A stretch of 64,000 nucleotides of DNA from Antarctobacter heliothermus. Lineage in GTDB: Bacteria > Pseudomonadota > Alphaproteobacteria > Rhodobacterales > Rhodobacteraceae. The notes under the pieces are model-generated. The model saw only the letters and a list, made by a program, of their open reading frames with translations, made no database searches and was not told the DNA's origin. Positions within the stretch are counted from its first letter, which is position 1; every line of letters starts with the position of its first letter. The stretch covers positions 34,260 through 98,259 of the forward strand of contig NZ_FZON01000014.1 of NCBI RefSeq assembly GCF_900188425.1, written 5' to 3'. Below are positions 1 through 7,584 of this stretch, in pieces. A program made the translations under genes and the position numbers.

Positions 1-2
1 TG

Positions 3-503
3 CCCGCCGCGATGCAGCTGGCTGGCCGGTTTGACATGATGTTGCCGACGCGCCGCATGGTCGACCAGATCTATCGCGCCTCTGACAAGCGTGTGGCCCC
101 CAGCCCGATGACGCCGGGACCGCAGATGTCCTCGACCGACTACCTGATGCGCCACAACACAACTGTCGAAACCCAGGTGCGCGGTGCATCGGTCGCCGGT
201 CAGCTTATCGCGGGCCACAAGAAGGATCTTGTGCTGAGCAACCGCCTGAACAAGAACCGTGGACGCGTGGCCATCTATGGCTGGCATCGCACCAACGGCA
301 AGGCGATCCAGCCACTCAGCACCGTGCACGGCGCGACCTATGCGGATTATAGCCATGGGGTTCGTCTTATCAGCCAGACCGCCTATCTGAACGGACGTCC
401 GGTGCGGCTGACCGATCTGATGGCCGACCCGGACTATGCCGATCTGGTCAGCGACGAGGGTCCGATCCGGGCCGCGCAACTGCGCGTCGCCAGCGCCAAC
501 TGA
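3..503 (+). CDS. conserved hypothetical protein (5' end outside window)
   Basis: The reading frame is open from the first bases of the window, so the start probably lies upstream; the first ATG inside is at 12. The visible part (about 166 residues) contains the segments LPTRRMVDQIYR, AGHKKDLVLSNRL, VAIYGWHRTNGKAIQPL and YADYSHGVRLI. I recall this pattern from a widespread uncharacterised bacterial family whose longer members end this way, but I cannot name a function. The gene ends just before a strong intrinsic terminator, so it is the last gene of its unit. Seen: the frame and motifs. Inferred: membership of that family. Confidence 0.6.
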   Translation, partial: PAAMQLAGRFDMMLPTRRMVDQIYRASDKRVAPSPMTPGPQMSSTDYLMRHNTTVETQVRGASVAGQLIAGHKKDLVLSNRLNKNRGRVAIYGWHRTNGKAIQPLSTVHGATYADYSHGVRLISQTAYLNGRPVRLTDLMADPDYADLVSDEGPIRAAQLRVASAN

Positions 504-645
504 TCATCTTGTGCTGCGGGTTCATCCTGTCTGAACGGCTGCGCGCGTGAAACCTGACGTCGCCTGACCGCCTCCGGCTGTGGCATTCACCGATCCCTCT
601 GCGGGGTGCGGCGGTCGGCGACCCCAGAGCCAGCACACAAAAAAA

Positions 646-672
646 CGCCGCCCGGCCAGCTACCGGGCGGCG
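646..672. terminator. bidirectional intrinsic terminator
   Basis: A 10-bp perfect stem (CGCCGCCCGG pairing with CCGGGCGGCG) encloses a 7-nt loop. It is preceded by a run of A and followed by a run of five T, so it can end transcription from both sides. It lies between the + strand hypothetical gene ending at 503 and the - strand SUMF1-like gene ending at 701. Confidence 0.9.
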
Positions 673-700
673 TTTTTCTTTGGTGTCTCTTTGCCTGCCG

Positions 701-1696
701 TCAGTTGACGTCTTTGAAGCAGCGGAACCCGAGATGATAGTTGTGATGGCTGTTCCCCGCCATGACTCGGGTGCCGTGCCAATAGGGCGCCCTCCAGCGG
801 CTCCAGTGGGTATGGGCGCGAACCTTGTCCCAGATGAACCAGCTGCCCTTCATTTCCGTGACACCCAGTTTGGTGCTGCCCCGGCTGGCCATCTGATCGG
901 CAGCCAGCGGCAGGTTCATGTGTTCCGCCGCGTTGCCGTCCAGGTCATAGACCCCCAGCGGGCTCTTGCAGGCGGGAAAGCTGCCCACCGGATAGGTGTT
1001 TGATCCGCAGCCGGTAAAGCTGCCGCCGTTGCAGCTGGCGGATTTGGTGCTGTTGGTGGCGCAGACGCCCCGTTTCCATGTCGGGCCGATGCTGTAGCGG
1101 GCACTTGGCTCATACTTGCGGTTATGCGCCGCGCGCGCGGCCTGTACGCTCATGCCAAAGAAATAGTCCGGCGGGGTCAGCGCTCCGTGTGAGGCGCCCT
1201 CCCATTCATGGGCGTCCCCGATCCGTTTGCCCTCTGCCGCGCACAAAAGTGCCGCTTCGCGCGCGCGGACCCATGTCACCGGGTAGGCCAGCGGCACGTT
1301 GGGGTATTCGAACATGTCGGCGCAGACCTTGGCATCCGACGGTTTCTGCGTCGCCGGATCATAGAGCGGCGCCATGTATTTCTCACCGCAGATCTTTTCA
1401 AAGCTCTTGTCGCGATAGAACTCCAGCGCCGGGGCAGGCAGCCGGGCCTGCGCCTGTTGCGGCGTCAGCGGGTGGCGTGTGATCGACGGATTGCCCTGCC
1501 CGATCCAGCGCGATCCGGCAAAGATCTCACGGATGCGCCCCAGTTCGGCGTCCGTGACACCGCGCGCCTCCTGCATCTGTCGGAACATCAGATCGTTGTT
1601 CTGTTGCAGCGTCTGCGCCACACCTTCGGACGGGCCAAAGCCCCCCGCCAGCGCAACTGCCAACGCCGTGCCCAGAAGTTTGCGAAACGTCACCAT
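701..1696 (-). CDS. exported SUMF1/formylglycine-generating-enzyme-like protein
   Basis: The first ~30 residues form a Sec signal peptide (hydrophobic stretch, then GVAQ). The C-terminal half carries marks of the SUMF1/FGE-sulfatase fold: PVTWVRAREAALLCAAEGKR, GVYDLDGNAAEHMN and the closing HLGFRCFK. Known members include formylglycine-generating enzyme, EgtB and PvdO, so the fold alone does not give the reaction. The region CNGGSFTGCGSNTYPVGSFPAC is cysteine-rich, which suits an oxidising periplasm. The start is taken at the ATG at 1696, six bases after GAGG; an ATG at 1708 overlaps the upstream stop as ATGA but has almost no spacer after GAGGAA. It is the second gene of a coupled pair. Active-site residues were not confirmed. 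Confidence 0.75.
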   Translation of the reverse strand: MVTFRKLLGTALAVALAGGFGPSEGVAQTLQQNNDLMFRQMQEARGVTDAELGRIREIFAGSRWIGQGNPSITRHPLTPQQAQARLPAPALEFYRDKSFEKICGEKYMAPLYDPATQKPSDAKVCADMFEYPNVPLAYPVTWVRAREAALLCAAEGKRIGDAHEWEGASHGALTPPDYFFGMSVQAARAAHNRKYEPSARYSIGPTWKRGVCATNSTKSASCNGGSFTGCGSNTYPVGSFPACKSPLGVYDLDGNAAEHMNLPLAADQMASRGSTKLGVTEMKGSWFIWDKVRAHTHWSRWRAPYWHGTRVMAGNSHHNYHLGFRCFKDVN

Positions 1697-1704
1697 GGGA
1701 TGCC

Positions 1705-3456
1705 TCATTTCCTCAGCAGATAGATGAAATCGCGGTTGTCCGGAAAGCCCACAAAACGCGGGATCGGCGTGCCATCGCGGCGCTTGGAGTCGATCGCGGC
1801 CATGCCGCGCACCAGGTGATGCGGCACCACGTCGCCATTTTCATGCGTGTAAACTGCCGCATAGGTGTGTTCCTGCGAGTTCATGTCCAGCAACATGGCA
1901 TAGTCGCAGCCATAGGCCTGAAAGGTCCGCGCCATCCCCGAGGGTGTCGCCGTCGAGAAATAGCCGTACATCAGGAACTGACGTCCCCCGGCGGTTTTCA
2001 TACAGGCGCCGCCGCGCAGGGTGCGCAGCTTGGCGTCGGCATCGCCGGACCAGTTGCCACCCATCCAGCTGCGGATCTGGCTGCCGGGCACACCGATCCC
2101 GGTTGCGGGATCCGGTTCGATCACCGCAACACCGTTCTGACGGGCATAGCGGATGCGCGGCAACAGCTTGTTGTCGGCCTCGGTCCAGGTGCGCATGTCG
2201 ATGGTGCCATCATCCAGCACAAGGATGGTGGCCAGATCGGGCTGAAGCTTGGAAAAGATCACGCCTTCGCTGATAAAGCCGTAGTGGTGGCCATAGTTGG
2301 TATAGGCCTTGTCCGTCAGTCGCCACGCGCCATGGCTGCGCTTGAACCCGGATGCAAAGGTGCCGACAACGCGCTCGGTCTTGGCCGGGCTGAGCATCCC
2401 CGACCGCACAAGCGGATCAGAGTCGTCGATCCCGTCAGGGCCGGGAATCCGGTAGTTGCGTCCCGCCCCCGAAGGCCGCGGCGACCAGTCGACGCGCGGG
2501 TGATCGGTGCCAAGCTCATAGCCCAATTCGAATTGTTCCAGATCGTAGGCAATCAGATAGACATCTGCGCCGCGTTCCACGCCGTCCAGACCGTTGGTTT
2601 CCCCCGGACGGTTGAGGATATCGCGTGAGATCATGCCGGGCTGCATGGCGCTGGCGTAGACACCGGGAATATCGCTGATCGCGTACCAGCTGCCCGCCTC
2701 GACGCGGCCGCCTTCGGCGCCGTCGAGATCAAAGTTGAAACTGGTGCGGAATACCGGCGCATTGTCCAGTTGCGCCTTGCCAAGCGCCTTGACAGTTTCA
2801 CCGGCATCCGCGCCTTCGATCACGGGACCGGAATTCATGAAGGCATCTTCGTAGAAGGAGCCCTTGATCATGTTGACCAGGCTTTCGCCAAAGACGACGT
2901 TGTCGCGCAGGAAATCGGCCACCGCCTCACGGTTGGTCGAATTGCCTTTGACGCGGTTGCGCAAAAAGATCCGCTCATCGCAGATCGGCGCAAACGGCAA
3001 TCCGCGATACTGCGCATCGTCCAGTTCCGGGCTGCTGCCGGACCACGGGGTGCAGCGGAATTCCGTTGCCTCGCCGGCGATGACCAGTTCAGGCTCGGCC
3101 CCGGCGACCAACGTCAATGTGCTGTGCTCGGGATCGGCCAGTTCCAGATGGAACTTGCGCGTCGTCGACCAAAACCCCTCGGAGCTTACCGTCAAAAGAA
3201 ACCAGGAATTGATCCCCGGGTTCAGGGTGACAAGTTCAAAACTGGTGTCGTCGGCGCCGCGCGCGGTCTGCGTCGTGCGGAAAGGCTGCAATTCGAGAAT
3301 CGTCTTGGTGCGGTCCTCTTCATACTGGAGCATTTGCAGCGCACGGGTTTGGGGATCAAGCAGGCTGCCCGCATCGGCCAGAGCCGGGGCGCTTTGAAAA
3401 GTAGCGGTGGACAGGGCCGCAATGGCGGTCATCCGGACAAGGGTCTTGGGTCGCAC
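1705..3456 (-). CDS. exported protein, possibly phosphodiester-glycosidase (NAGPA)-like
   Basis: About 583 residues. The frame stays open up to 3831, but the GTG at 3456 has a good site (GAGAGGAAAATC) and begins a clear signal peptide ending SAPALADAG, so it is preferred. The C-terminal third (HHYGFISEGVIF, ATILVLDDGTIDMRTW, QAYGCDYAMLLDM) recalls the order of elements in NAGPA-type phosphodiester glycosidases, where a GF..G segment, a 'dG.v.i..w' strand and an '...lg...AlnLD' segment follow each other. The usual LDGGGS motif is not present; LDMNSQEH stands there, so activity may differ or be absent. Its TGA overlaps the alternative ATG of the SUMF1-like gene, and the two are probably co-transcribed. 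The family call is tentative. Confidence 0.6.
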   Translation of the reverse strand: MRPKTLVRMTAIAALSTATFQSAPALADAGSLLDPQTRALQMLQYEEDRTKTILELQPFRTTQTARGADDTSFELVTLNPGINSWFLLTVSSEGFWSTTRKFHLELADPEHSTLTLVAGAEPELVIAGEATEFRCTPWSGSSPELDDAQYRGLPFAPICDERIFLRNRVKGNSTNREAVADFLRDNVVFGESLVNMIKGSFYEDAFMNSGPVIEGADAGETVKALGKAQLDNAPVFRTSFNFDLDGAEGGRVEAGSWYAISDIPGVYASAMQPGMISRDILNRPGETNGLDGVERGADVYLIAYDLEQFELGYELGTDHPRVDWSPRPSGAGRNYRIPGPDGIDDSDPLVRSGMLSPAKTERVVGTFASGFKRSHGAWRLTDKAYTNYGHHYGFISEGVIFSKLQPDLATILVLDDGTIDMRTWTEADNKLLPRIRYARQNGVAVIEPDPATGIGVPGSQIRSWMGGNWSGDADAKLRTLRGGACMKTAGGRQFLMYGYFSTATPSGMARTFQAYGCDYAMLLDMNSQEHTYAAVYTHENGDVVPHHLVRGMAAIDSKRRDGTPIPRFVGFPDNRDFIYLLRK

Positions 3457-3879
3457 GATTTTCCTCTCGCGTTGTCCCGGAAAGCGCCAATACGCTCTCA
3501 AAGGAATAAAACAGAGTCGCACGCGCCCAAGGTATACAACGGAACCTGGCAGGCATGGACAGGCGCGGGCAGTCAAAGGAACACATGACAAAGTTGCGCG
3601 CGGGAAAGCAACCCTCGAGGCAAAGCTCGCGGGGATGTTATGCACAGGAGCCACAGCAGGCCCCGCATCACGCCCCCTTTGTCCGCTTACCGGGAACGAT
3701 AGAGGCGGACTCAACCTTTTGGTGACAAACGCCGACAATTCATAGGCCCGGCATCGCGGCATCTGGCAAATTTCCGAAGGGATTTTTGTCTCAATTTCGG
3801 AAGTCTGAAATTTGGCCCAAATTTCGCCCAAATTTCGCTTTAGTCTGGTCTAAATTGTTAATGGGGCATTCAGGGGCTC
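3457..3879. promoter_or_regulatory. divergent intergenic region with AAATTTC repeats
   Basis: This 423-base gap separates the start of the exported protein at 3456 from the Hint-domain gene. I see no convincing gene in it. The half next to the Hint gene turns AT-rich and contains several copies of an AAATTTC-type word in both orientations (near 3768, 3792, 3808, 3819 and 3830), including an exact tandem duplication of CCCAAATTTCG at 3816-3826 and 3827-3837. It probably holds promoters for both neighbours; the repeats could be protein-binding sites, which is inference. Confidence 0.4.
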
Positions 3880-4896
3880 ATGCCGACCTACAACATCTGG
3901 GTTTTGGGCGAGAACGACGTCACCCTCAGCGGCGGCGGTCAGCTTGATGGTGTCACGCAGGGTGATGGCTCGCATCTGGTGGGGCGCACGCTGACGCTTG
4001 ACTCGACCAACTGGTCGCCGATTTCGGTCAACGATGGTGACACGAGCTTCGCAGACAACGACACCGGGCAACAGTTGAACGGCGCCCAGACGGTCAATGG
4101 CGTCTCTTACGGCAATGGCAGCATCGTCGAGGCAGAGTATTCCTTTGACGTGTCCGACGGCACAAACACATACACACTGATCGCCTTCAACGTTCGCGAC
4201 AGCTCTCCCTCCTACGCCACGGTCGAAGGGATCGCCTTTATCGGTGATCCGGGCGATTGGCCGCCGGTTGGCGTGCCGCTGACCGTCGTCTCGGCCCAGG
4301 AAGGCCCCAGCTATGCGGCTGACGACTATGTGGAGCCTGTCTGTTTTGCGGCAGGCACCCTGATCCAGACGCCGGACGGCCCACGACCAGCGGAACAGAT
4401 CAGGCCGGGACACCGGGTCACAACAATCAACGGACGCAAGGCCACTGTGCGCTGGGTCGGTCAACGGCGTTACCGGATACATGACCACAACAGGCCAATC
4501 CGGTTTCACGCCGGGGCCATCGGGAACACCCGCGACCTGATCGTATCGCCGCAACATCGCATATTGGTCAGCGACTGGCGTGTGATGCTGTTGTTCGGGC
4601 TTGGCGGTGCTTTGATCGCGGCACAGGATTTCGTGAACGGGACAAACGTGGTCCACGAAGATGTCGATTTCATCACCTATGTGCATCTGCTTTTTGACCG
4701 GCATGAGATCATCCTGTCAGAGGATGTCCCAACCGAAAGCCTGTACCCCGGCCCTTGCGCGCTGAACAACCTCGCGCCTGATGCGCGCGCCGAACTGCTG
4801 GCGGTCTTTCCCGAAATGCAAAGCCACAACCACGTCGTGCCCACCGTGGCGCCGACACTCAAACGCCATGAGGCCAGGCTGTTGATGACGGCCTGA
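3880..4896 (+). CDS. Hint-domain protein (Hint_2 type)
   Basis: 338 residues. The first ~150 residues are polar and rich in Gly, Asp, Asn and Thr, like the passenger part of secreted calcium-binding or adhesin-like proteins; no signal peptide is visible, which would fit type I secretion. The second part starts at about residue 155 with CFAAGTLIQTPDG, the hallmark of the Hint_2 family common in Rhodobacterales, and contains VSPQHRILVSD typical of its second half. Hint domains are related to intein and hedgehog self-processing modules, but in this subfamily the reaction is mostly uncharacterised. The gene is monocistronic and converges on the GMC oxidoreductase with a 2-base gap. Confidence 0.85.
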   Translation: MPTYNIWVLGENDVTLSGGGQLDGVTQGDGSHLVGRTLTLDSTNWSPISVNDGDTSFADNDTGQQLNGAQTVNGVSYGNGSIVEAEYSFDVSDGTNTYTLIAFNVRDSSPSYATVEGIAFIGDPGDWPPVGVPLTVVSAQEGPSYAADDYVEPVCFAAGTLIQTPDGPRPAEQIRPGHRVTTINGRKATVRWVGQRRYRIHDHNRPIRFHAGAIGNTRDLIVSPQHRILVSDWRVMLLFGLGGALIAAQDFVNGTNVVHEDVDFITYVHLLFDRHEIILSEDVPTESLYPGPCALNNLAPDARAELLAVFPEMQSHNHVVPTVAPTLKRHEARLLMTA

Positions 4897-4898
4897 CG

Positions 4899-6563
4899 CT
4901 ACTGACCGGCCAACATCCATGCGGCGGCCTTTTCGGCGATCATCAGGGTGGGTGCATTGGTGTTGCCGCTGGTGATCTCCGGCATGACCGCGGCATCGAC
5001 AACGCGCAGACCCTGAATGCCTTTCATCCTCAGATGCGGGTCCAGCGGGGCGTCGGCATCGTCGGCGCGCCCCATGCGTACTGTCCCGACAGGATGAAAG
5101 ATCGTACTGGCGATATCGCCCGCCAGCTTTGTCAGGTCGGCGTCCGATTGGTACATCACGCCGGGTTTGAATTCCTCCGGCTGATAGCCCGCCATCGCTG
5201 GTTGCGCCATGATCTGGCGCACCTGCCGCAGGCTGTCAGCGGCGACTTGGCGGTCCTCATCCGTGGCCAGATAATTCGGCGCGATTTTCGGCGCATCGCG
5301 GAAATCGTTCGATCCGATCCGGATATGCCCCCGCGATGTCGGGTTCAGGTTGCAGACCGACACCGTAATCGCCGGAAAGCCGTGCAGCGGCTCGCCAAAG
5401 GCATCCAGACTGAGGGGCTGCACATGGTATTCAAGGTTGGCATGGGGCCGCGACGGGTCGGACCGGGTAAAGGCCCCCAACTGGCTGGGCGACATGGACA
5501 TGGGGCCGGTGCGTTTGACCGCGTATTCCAGCCCGATCATCGCCTTGCCGAACAGGGTTGCGGCCAACGCGTTCAGCGTCTTTGTCCCCTTCACCTTGAA
5601 CACGGCGCGGATTTGCAGGTGGTCTTGCAGGTTCTCACCGACCTGAGGGGTGTCTTTGATCACCTCGATCCCGTGACTGCGCAGCAGGTCCGCAGGCCCG
5701 ACACCGGACAGTTGCAGGATGGCCGGGGTGTTCACCGCCCCCGCCGACAAGACCACCTCAGTGCGCGCCTTGACCGTCACCGAGCGCCCTGCCCGGTTTA
5801 CCACCACGCCGTCGCAGCGCAGCGCGCCACTTCCGTCGCGGGCAAAGGTCAGGCGTTCGGCCTGTGCCTCTGTCCAGATGGTCAGGTTGGGGCGGTCCTT
5901 GGCCGGGCGCAAGAACGCCTTGGAGGTGTTCCAGCGCCAGCCGGACCGCTGGTTGACGTCGAAATAGCCCACACCGGCATTGTCGCCGGTGTTGAAATCC
6001 GTGGTCTTCTCAATGCCGATCTGTTCGGCGGCATCGGCAAAACTGTCCAGCACATCCCAGCGCAGGCGTTGCTTTTCCACCCGCCATTCGCCGCCCGTTC
6101 CATGCAGATCGGAAAAGCGGCTGTTGTCGCCGGTCTGCGGATCGGCACCGCCATCCAGCCGGTAATGATCCTCGTGCCGTTTGAAATCCGTCAGACTGTT
6201 GTCCCACGACCACGCGTCCTCTCCTGTCAGTCGCGCCCAATTGTCGTAGTCGCGCGCCTGCCCGCGCATGTAGATCATGCCGTTGATCGACGAACAGCCG
6301 CCCAGCGTCTTGCCCCGCGGATACCGCAGGGCGCGCCCGTTCAGACCCTTGTCCGGTTCGGTGTTGTACATCCAGTCGGCGCGCGGATTGCCGATGCAAT
6401 AGAGATAGCCAACGGGGATGTGAATCCAGGGGTAATTGTCCCGCTTTCCGGCCTCCAGCAGCAGGACATTGGTCCCGGGATCGGCACTCAGACGGTTGGC
6501 AAGAAGGCACCCGGCGGTCCCGGCCCCCACCACGACATAATGATACGTCATGTCATCCGACAT
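4899..6563 (-). CDS. GMC family oxidoreductase (choline/alcohol dehydrogenase-like)
   Basis: 554 residues, normal for the glucose-methanol-choline family. The N-terminal FAD-binding motif is VVVGAGTAGCLLANRLS, followed by the family signature around RGKTLGGCSSINGMIYMRG and the second signature GAVNTPAILQLSGVG. The C-terminal part has STIFHPVGTVRMG and VVDAAVMPEITSGNTNAP, which supply the catalytic His/Asn pair. It oxidises an alcohol using FAD; the substrate (choline, an aliphatic or polyether alcohol) cannot be read from the sequence. GGAGAG lies upstream of the ATG at 6563. It is divergent from a LysR regulator 93 bases away, which probably controls it. Confidence 0.9.
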   Translation of the reverse strand: MSDDMTYHYVVVGAGTAGCLLANRLSADPGTNVLLLEAGKRDNYPWIHIPVGYLYCIGNPRADWMYNTEPDKGLNGRALRYPRGKTLGGCSSINGMIYMRGQARDYDNWARLTGEDAWSWDNSLTDFKRHEDHYRLDGGADPQTGDNSRFSDLHGTGGEWRVEKQRLRWDVLDSFADAAEQIGIEKTTDFNTGDNAGVGYFDVNQRSGWRWNTSKAFLRPAKDRPNLTIWTEAQAERLTFARDGSGALRCDGVVVNRAGRSVTVKARTEVVLSAGAVNTPAILQLSGVGPADLLRSHGIEVIKDTPQVGENLQDHLQIRAVFKVKGTKTLNALAATLFGKAMIGLEYAVKRTGPMSMSPSQLGAFTRSDPSRPHANLEYHVQPLSLDAFGEPLHGFPAITVSVCNLNPTSRGHIRIGSNDFRDAPKIAPNYLATDEDRQVAADSLRQVRQIMAQPAMAGYQPEEFKPGVMYQSDADLTKLAGDIASTIFHPVGTVRMGRADDADAPLDPHLRMKGIQGLRVVDAAVMPEITSGNTNAPTLMIAEKAAAWMLAGQ

Positions 6564-6638
6564 TCATTTCTCTCCCATCGCCTTCCGACCGTGCTATAGA
6601 GAGAGAATTGACATATCCAATGACAATTTCCACATAAG

Positions 6639-6659
6639 CATATAAGAATATTTTATATG
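6639..6659. promoter_or_regulatory. AT-rich inverted repeat overlapping the LysR start codon
   Basis: CATATAA and TTATATG form a perfect 7-bp inverted repeat around the spacer GAATATT. The right arm contains the ATG of the LysR gene, and no Shine-Dalgarno sequence precedes that ATG. LysR proteins commonly bind AT-rich dyads of T-N11-A type between divergent genes, so this is a candidate autoregulatory operator that would also block translation or leaderless initiation. A TTGACA-like -35 word lies nearby at 6608-6613. Confidence 0.45.
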
Positions 6660-7571
6660 ACGCGGTACACCAACATCAATGTCCTGCTCGCTTTCATTAC
6701 CGTTGCGCGCGAGGGCAGTGTGTCACGCGCGGCCGAGGTGCTGAACCTGACGCAACCCGCGGTCAGTCAACAACTCAAGCGTCTGGCGCAAGATACTGGC
6801 ACGGCCCTGTTCAACCGCACCAGCAGCGGATTGGAATTGACCGACGTCGGCGCGTCCCTGCTTTCCAAGGCCGAGGATGTCCTGAATGCCATGGACGACT
6901 TTCACCACAGCGCCCGACAGTGTCGCGGCAAGATCAGCGGCACGCTGCGGATTGGCACCATCGTGGATCCGGATTTCATCCGGCTGGGTCCGCTGTTGCG
7001 GCGCTTGCGGGCGGCTCATCCCGACATCATCACCGACCTCAGCCATGCGGTCAGCGGCGATGTGCTGACGCGTCTGACCCGTGGCCAGATCGACGCGGGC
7101 TTCTTTCTTGCCGCGCCGGATGCTGTGCTGCTGCAATCTGGTGACGACGCCGTTCATATGATCCCGCTGGCGGAGTTTACCTACCGGGTCATCGCGCCGC
7201 CGGGGTGGCAGGCACGCGTGGGATATGCCGACTGGCCAACGCTGGCCGCGCTGCCATGGATCGGCACCCCGTCCACCTCATCGCATCACGGGTTGCTGGC
7301 AGAGGTGTTCGCCCGTCATGGCTGCACACAAACCGTCGTCGCCAAGGTCGATCAAGAGGCTTCGATGCTGGAAATGGTCCGCGCCGGGGTCGGTCTCAGC
7401 CTGTGCCGGGACTCCATTGCCCTGCATGAACGCCAGACCACCGGGTTGGCAGTCAGCGACGTGGCTTTTGTCCCGGCGCGCCTGGGTTTTCTGACGTTGG
7501 AACGGCACCTGGACCGCCCGGCCCTGCGCGCGCTGCTGGACGCACTGGGCCAGACGTGGACACCTGCCTAG
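6657..7571 (+). CDS. LysR family transcriptional regulator
   Basis: 304 residues, the usual LysR length. The N-terminal winged helix-turn-helix is clear (GSVSRAAEVLNLTQPAVSQQ, then ALFNRTSSGLELTDVG), followed by the effector-binding domain from about residue 90. The gene is divergent from the GMC oxidoreductase and converges, 13 bases apart, on the multiheme cytochrome. The most likely target is the GMC gene, with the inducer an alcohol or related metabolite (inference). The ATG sits inside an AT-rich palindrome with no recognisable ribosome-binding site, suggesting weak or leaderless translation. Confidence 0.92.
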   Translation: MTRYTNINVLLAFITVAREGSVSRAAEVLNLTQPAVSQQLKRLAQDTGTALFNRTSSGLELTDVGASLLSKAEDVLNAMDDFHHSARQCRGKISGTLRIGTIVDPDFIRLGPLLRRLRAAHPDIITDLSHAVSGDVLTRLTRGQIDAGFFLAAPDAVLLQSGDDAVHMIPLAEFTYRVIAPPGWQARVGYADWPTLAALPWIGTPSTSSHHGLLAEVFARHGCTQTVVAKVDQEASMLEMVRAGVGLSLCRDSIALHERQTTGLAVSDVAFVPARLGFLTLERHLDRPALRALLDALGQTWTPA

Positions 7572-7584
7572 CGCCTCTCCCCTC

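Noticed and set aside
1816..2628. Long open frame on the + strand across the NAGPA-like gene
   Set aside because: It mirrors the real - strand gene, has no recognisable domain or good start, and reflects the lack of stops in GC-rich antisense frames.
3850..4704. 284-codon - strand frame over the Hint gene
   Set aside because: The + frame has the CFAAGTLI and SPQHRILV motifs; the opposite frame has none.
5034..6599. 521-codon + strand frame opposite the GMC oxidoreductase
   Set aside because: The - strand frame carries all family motifs; the + frame is arginine/glutamine-rich noise without a domain.
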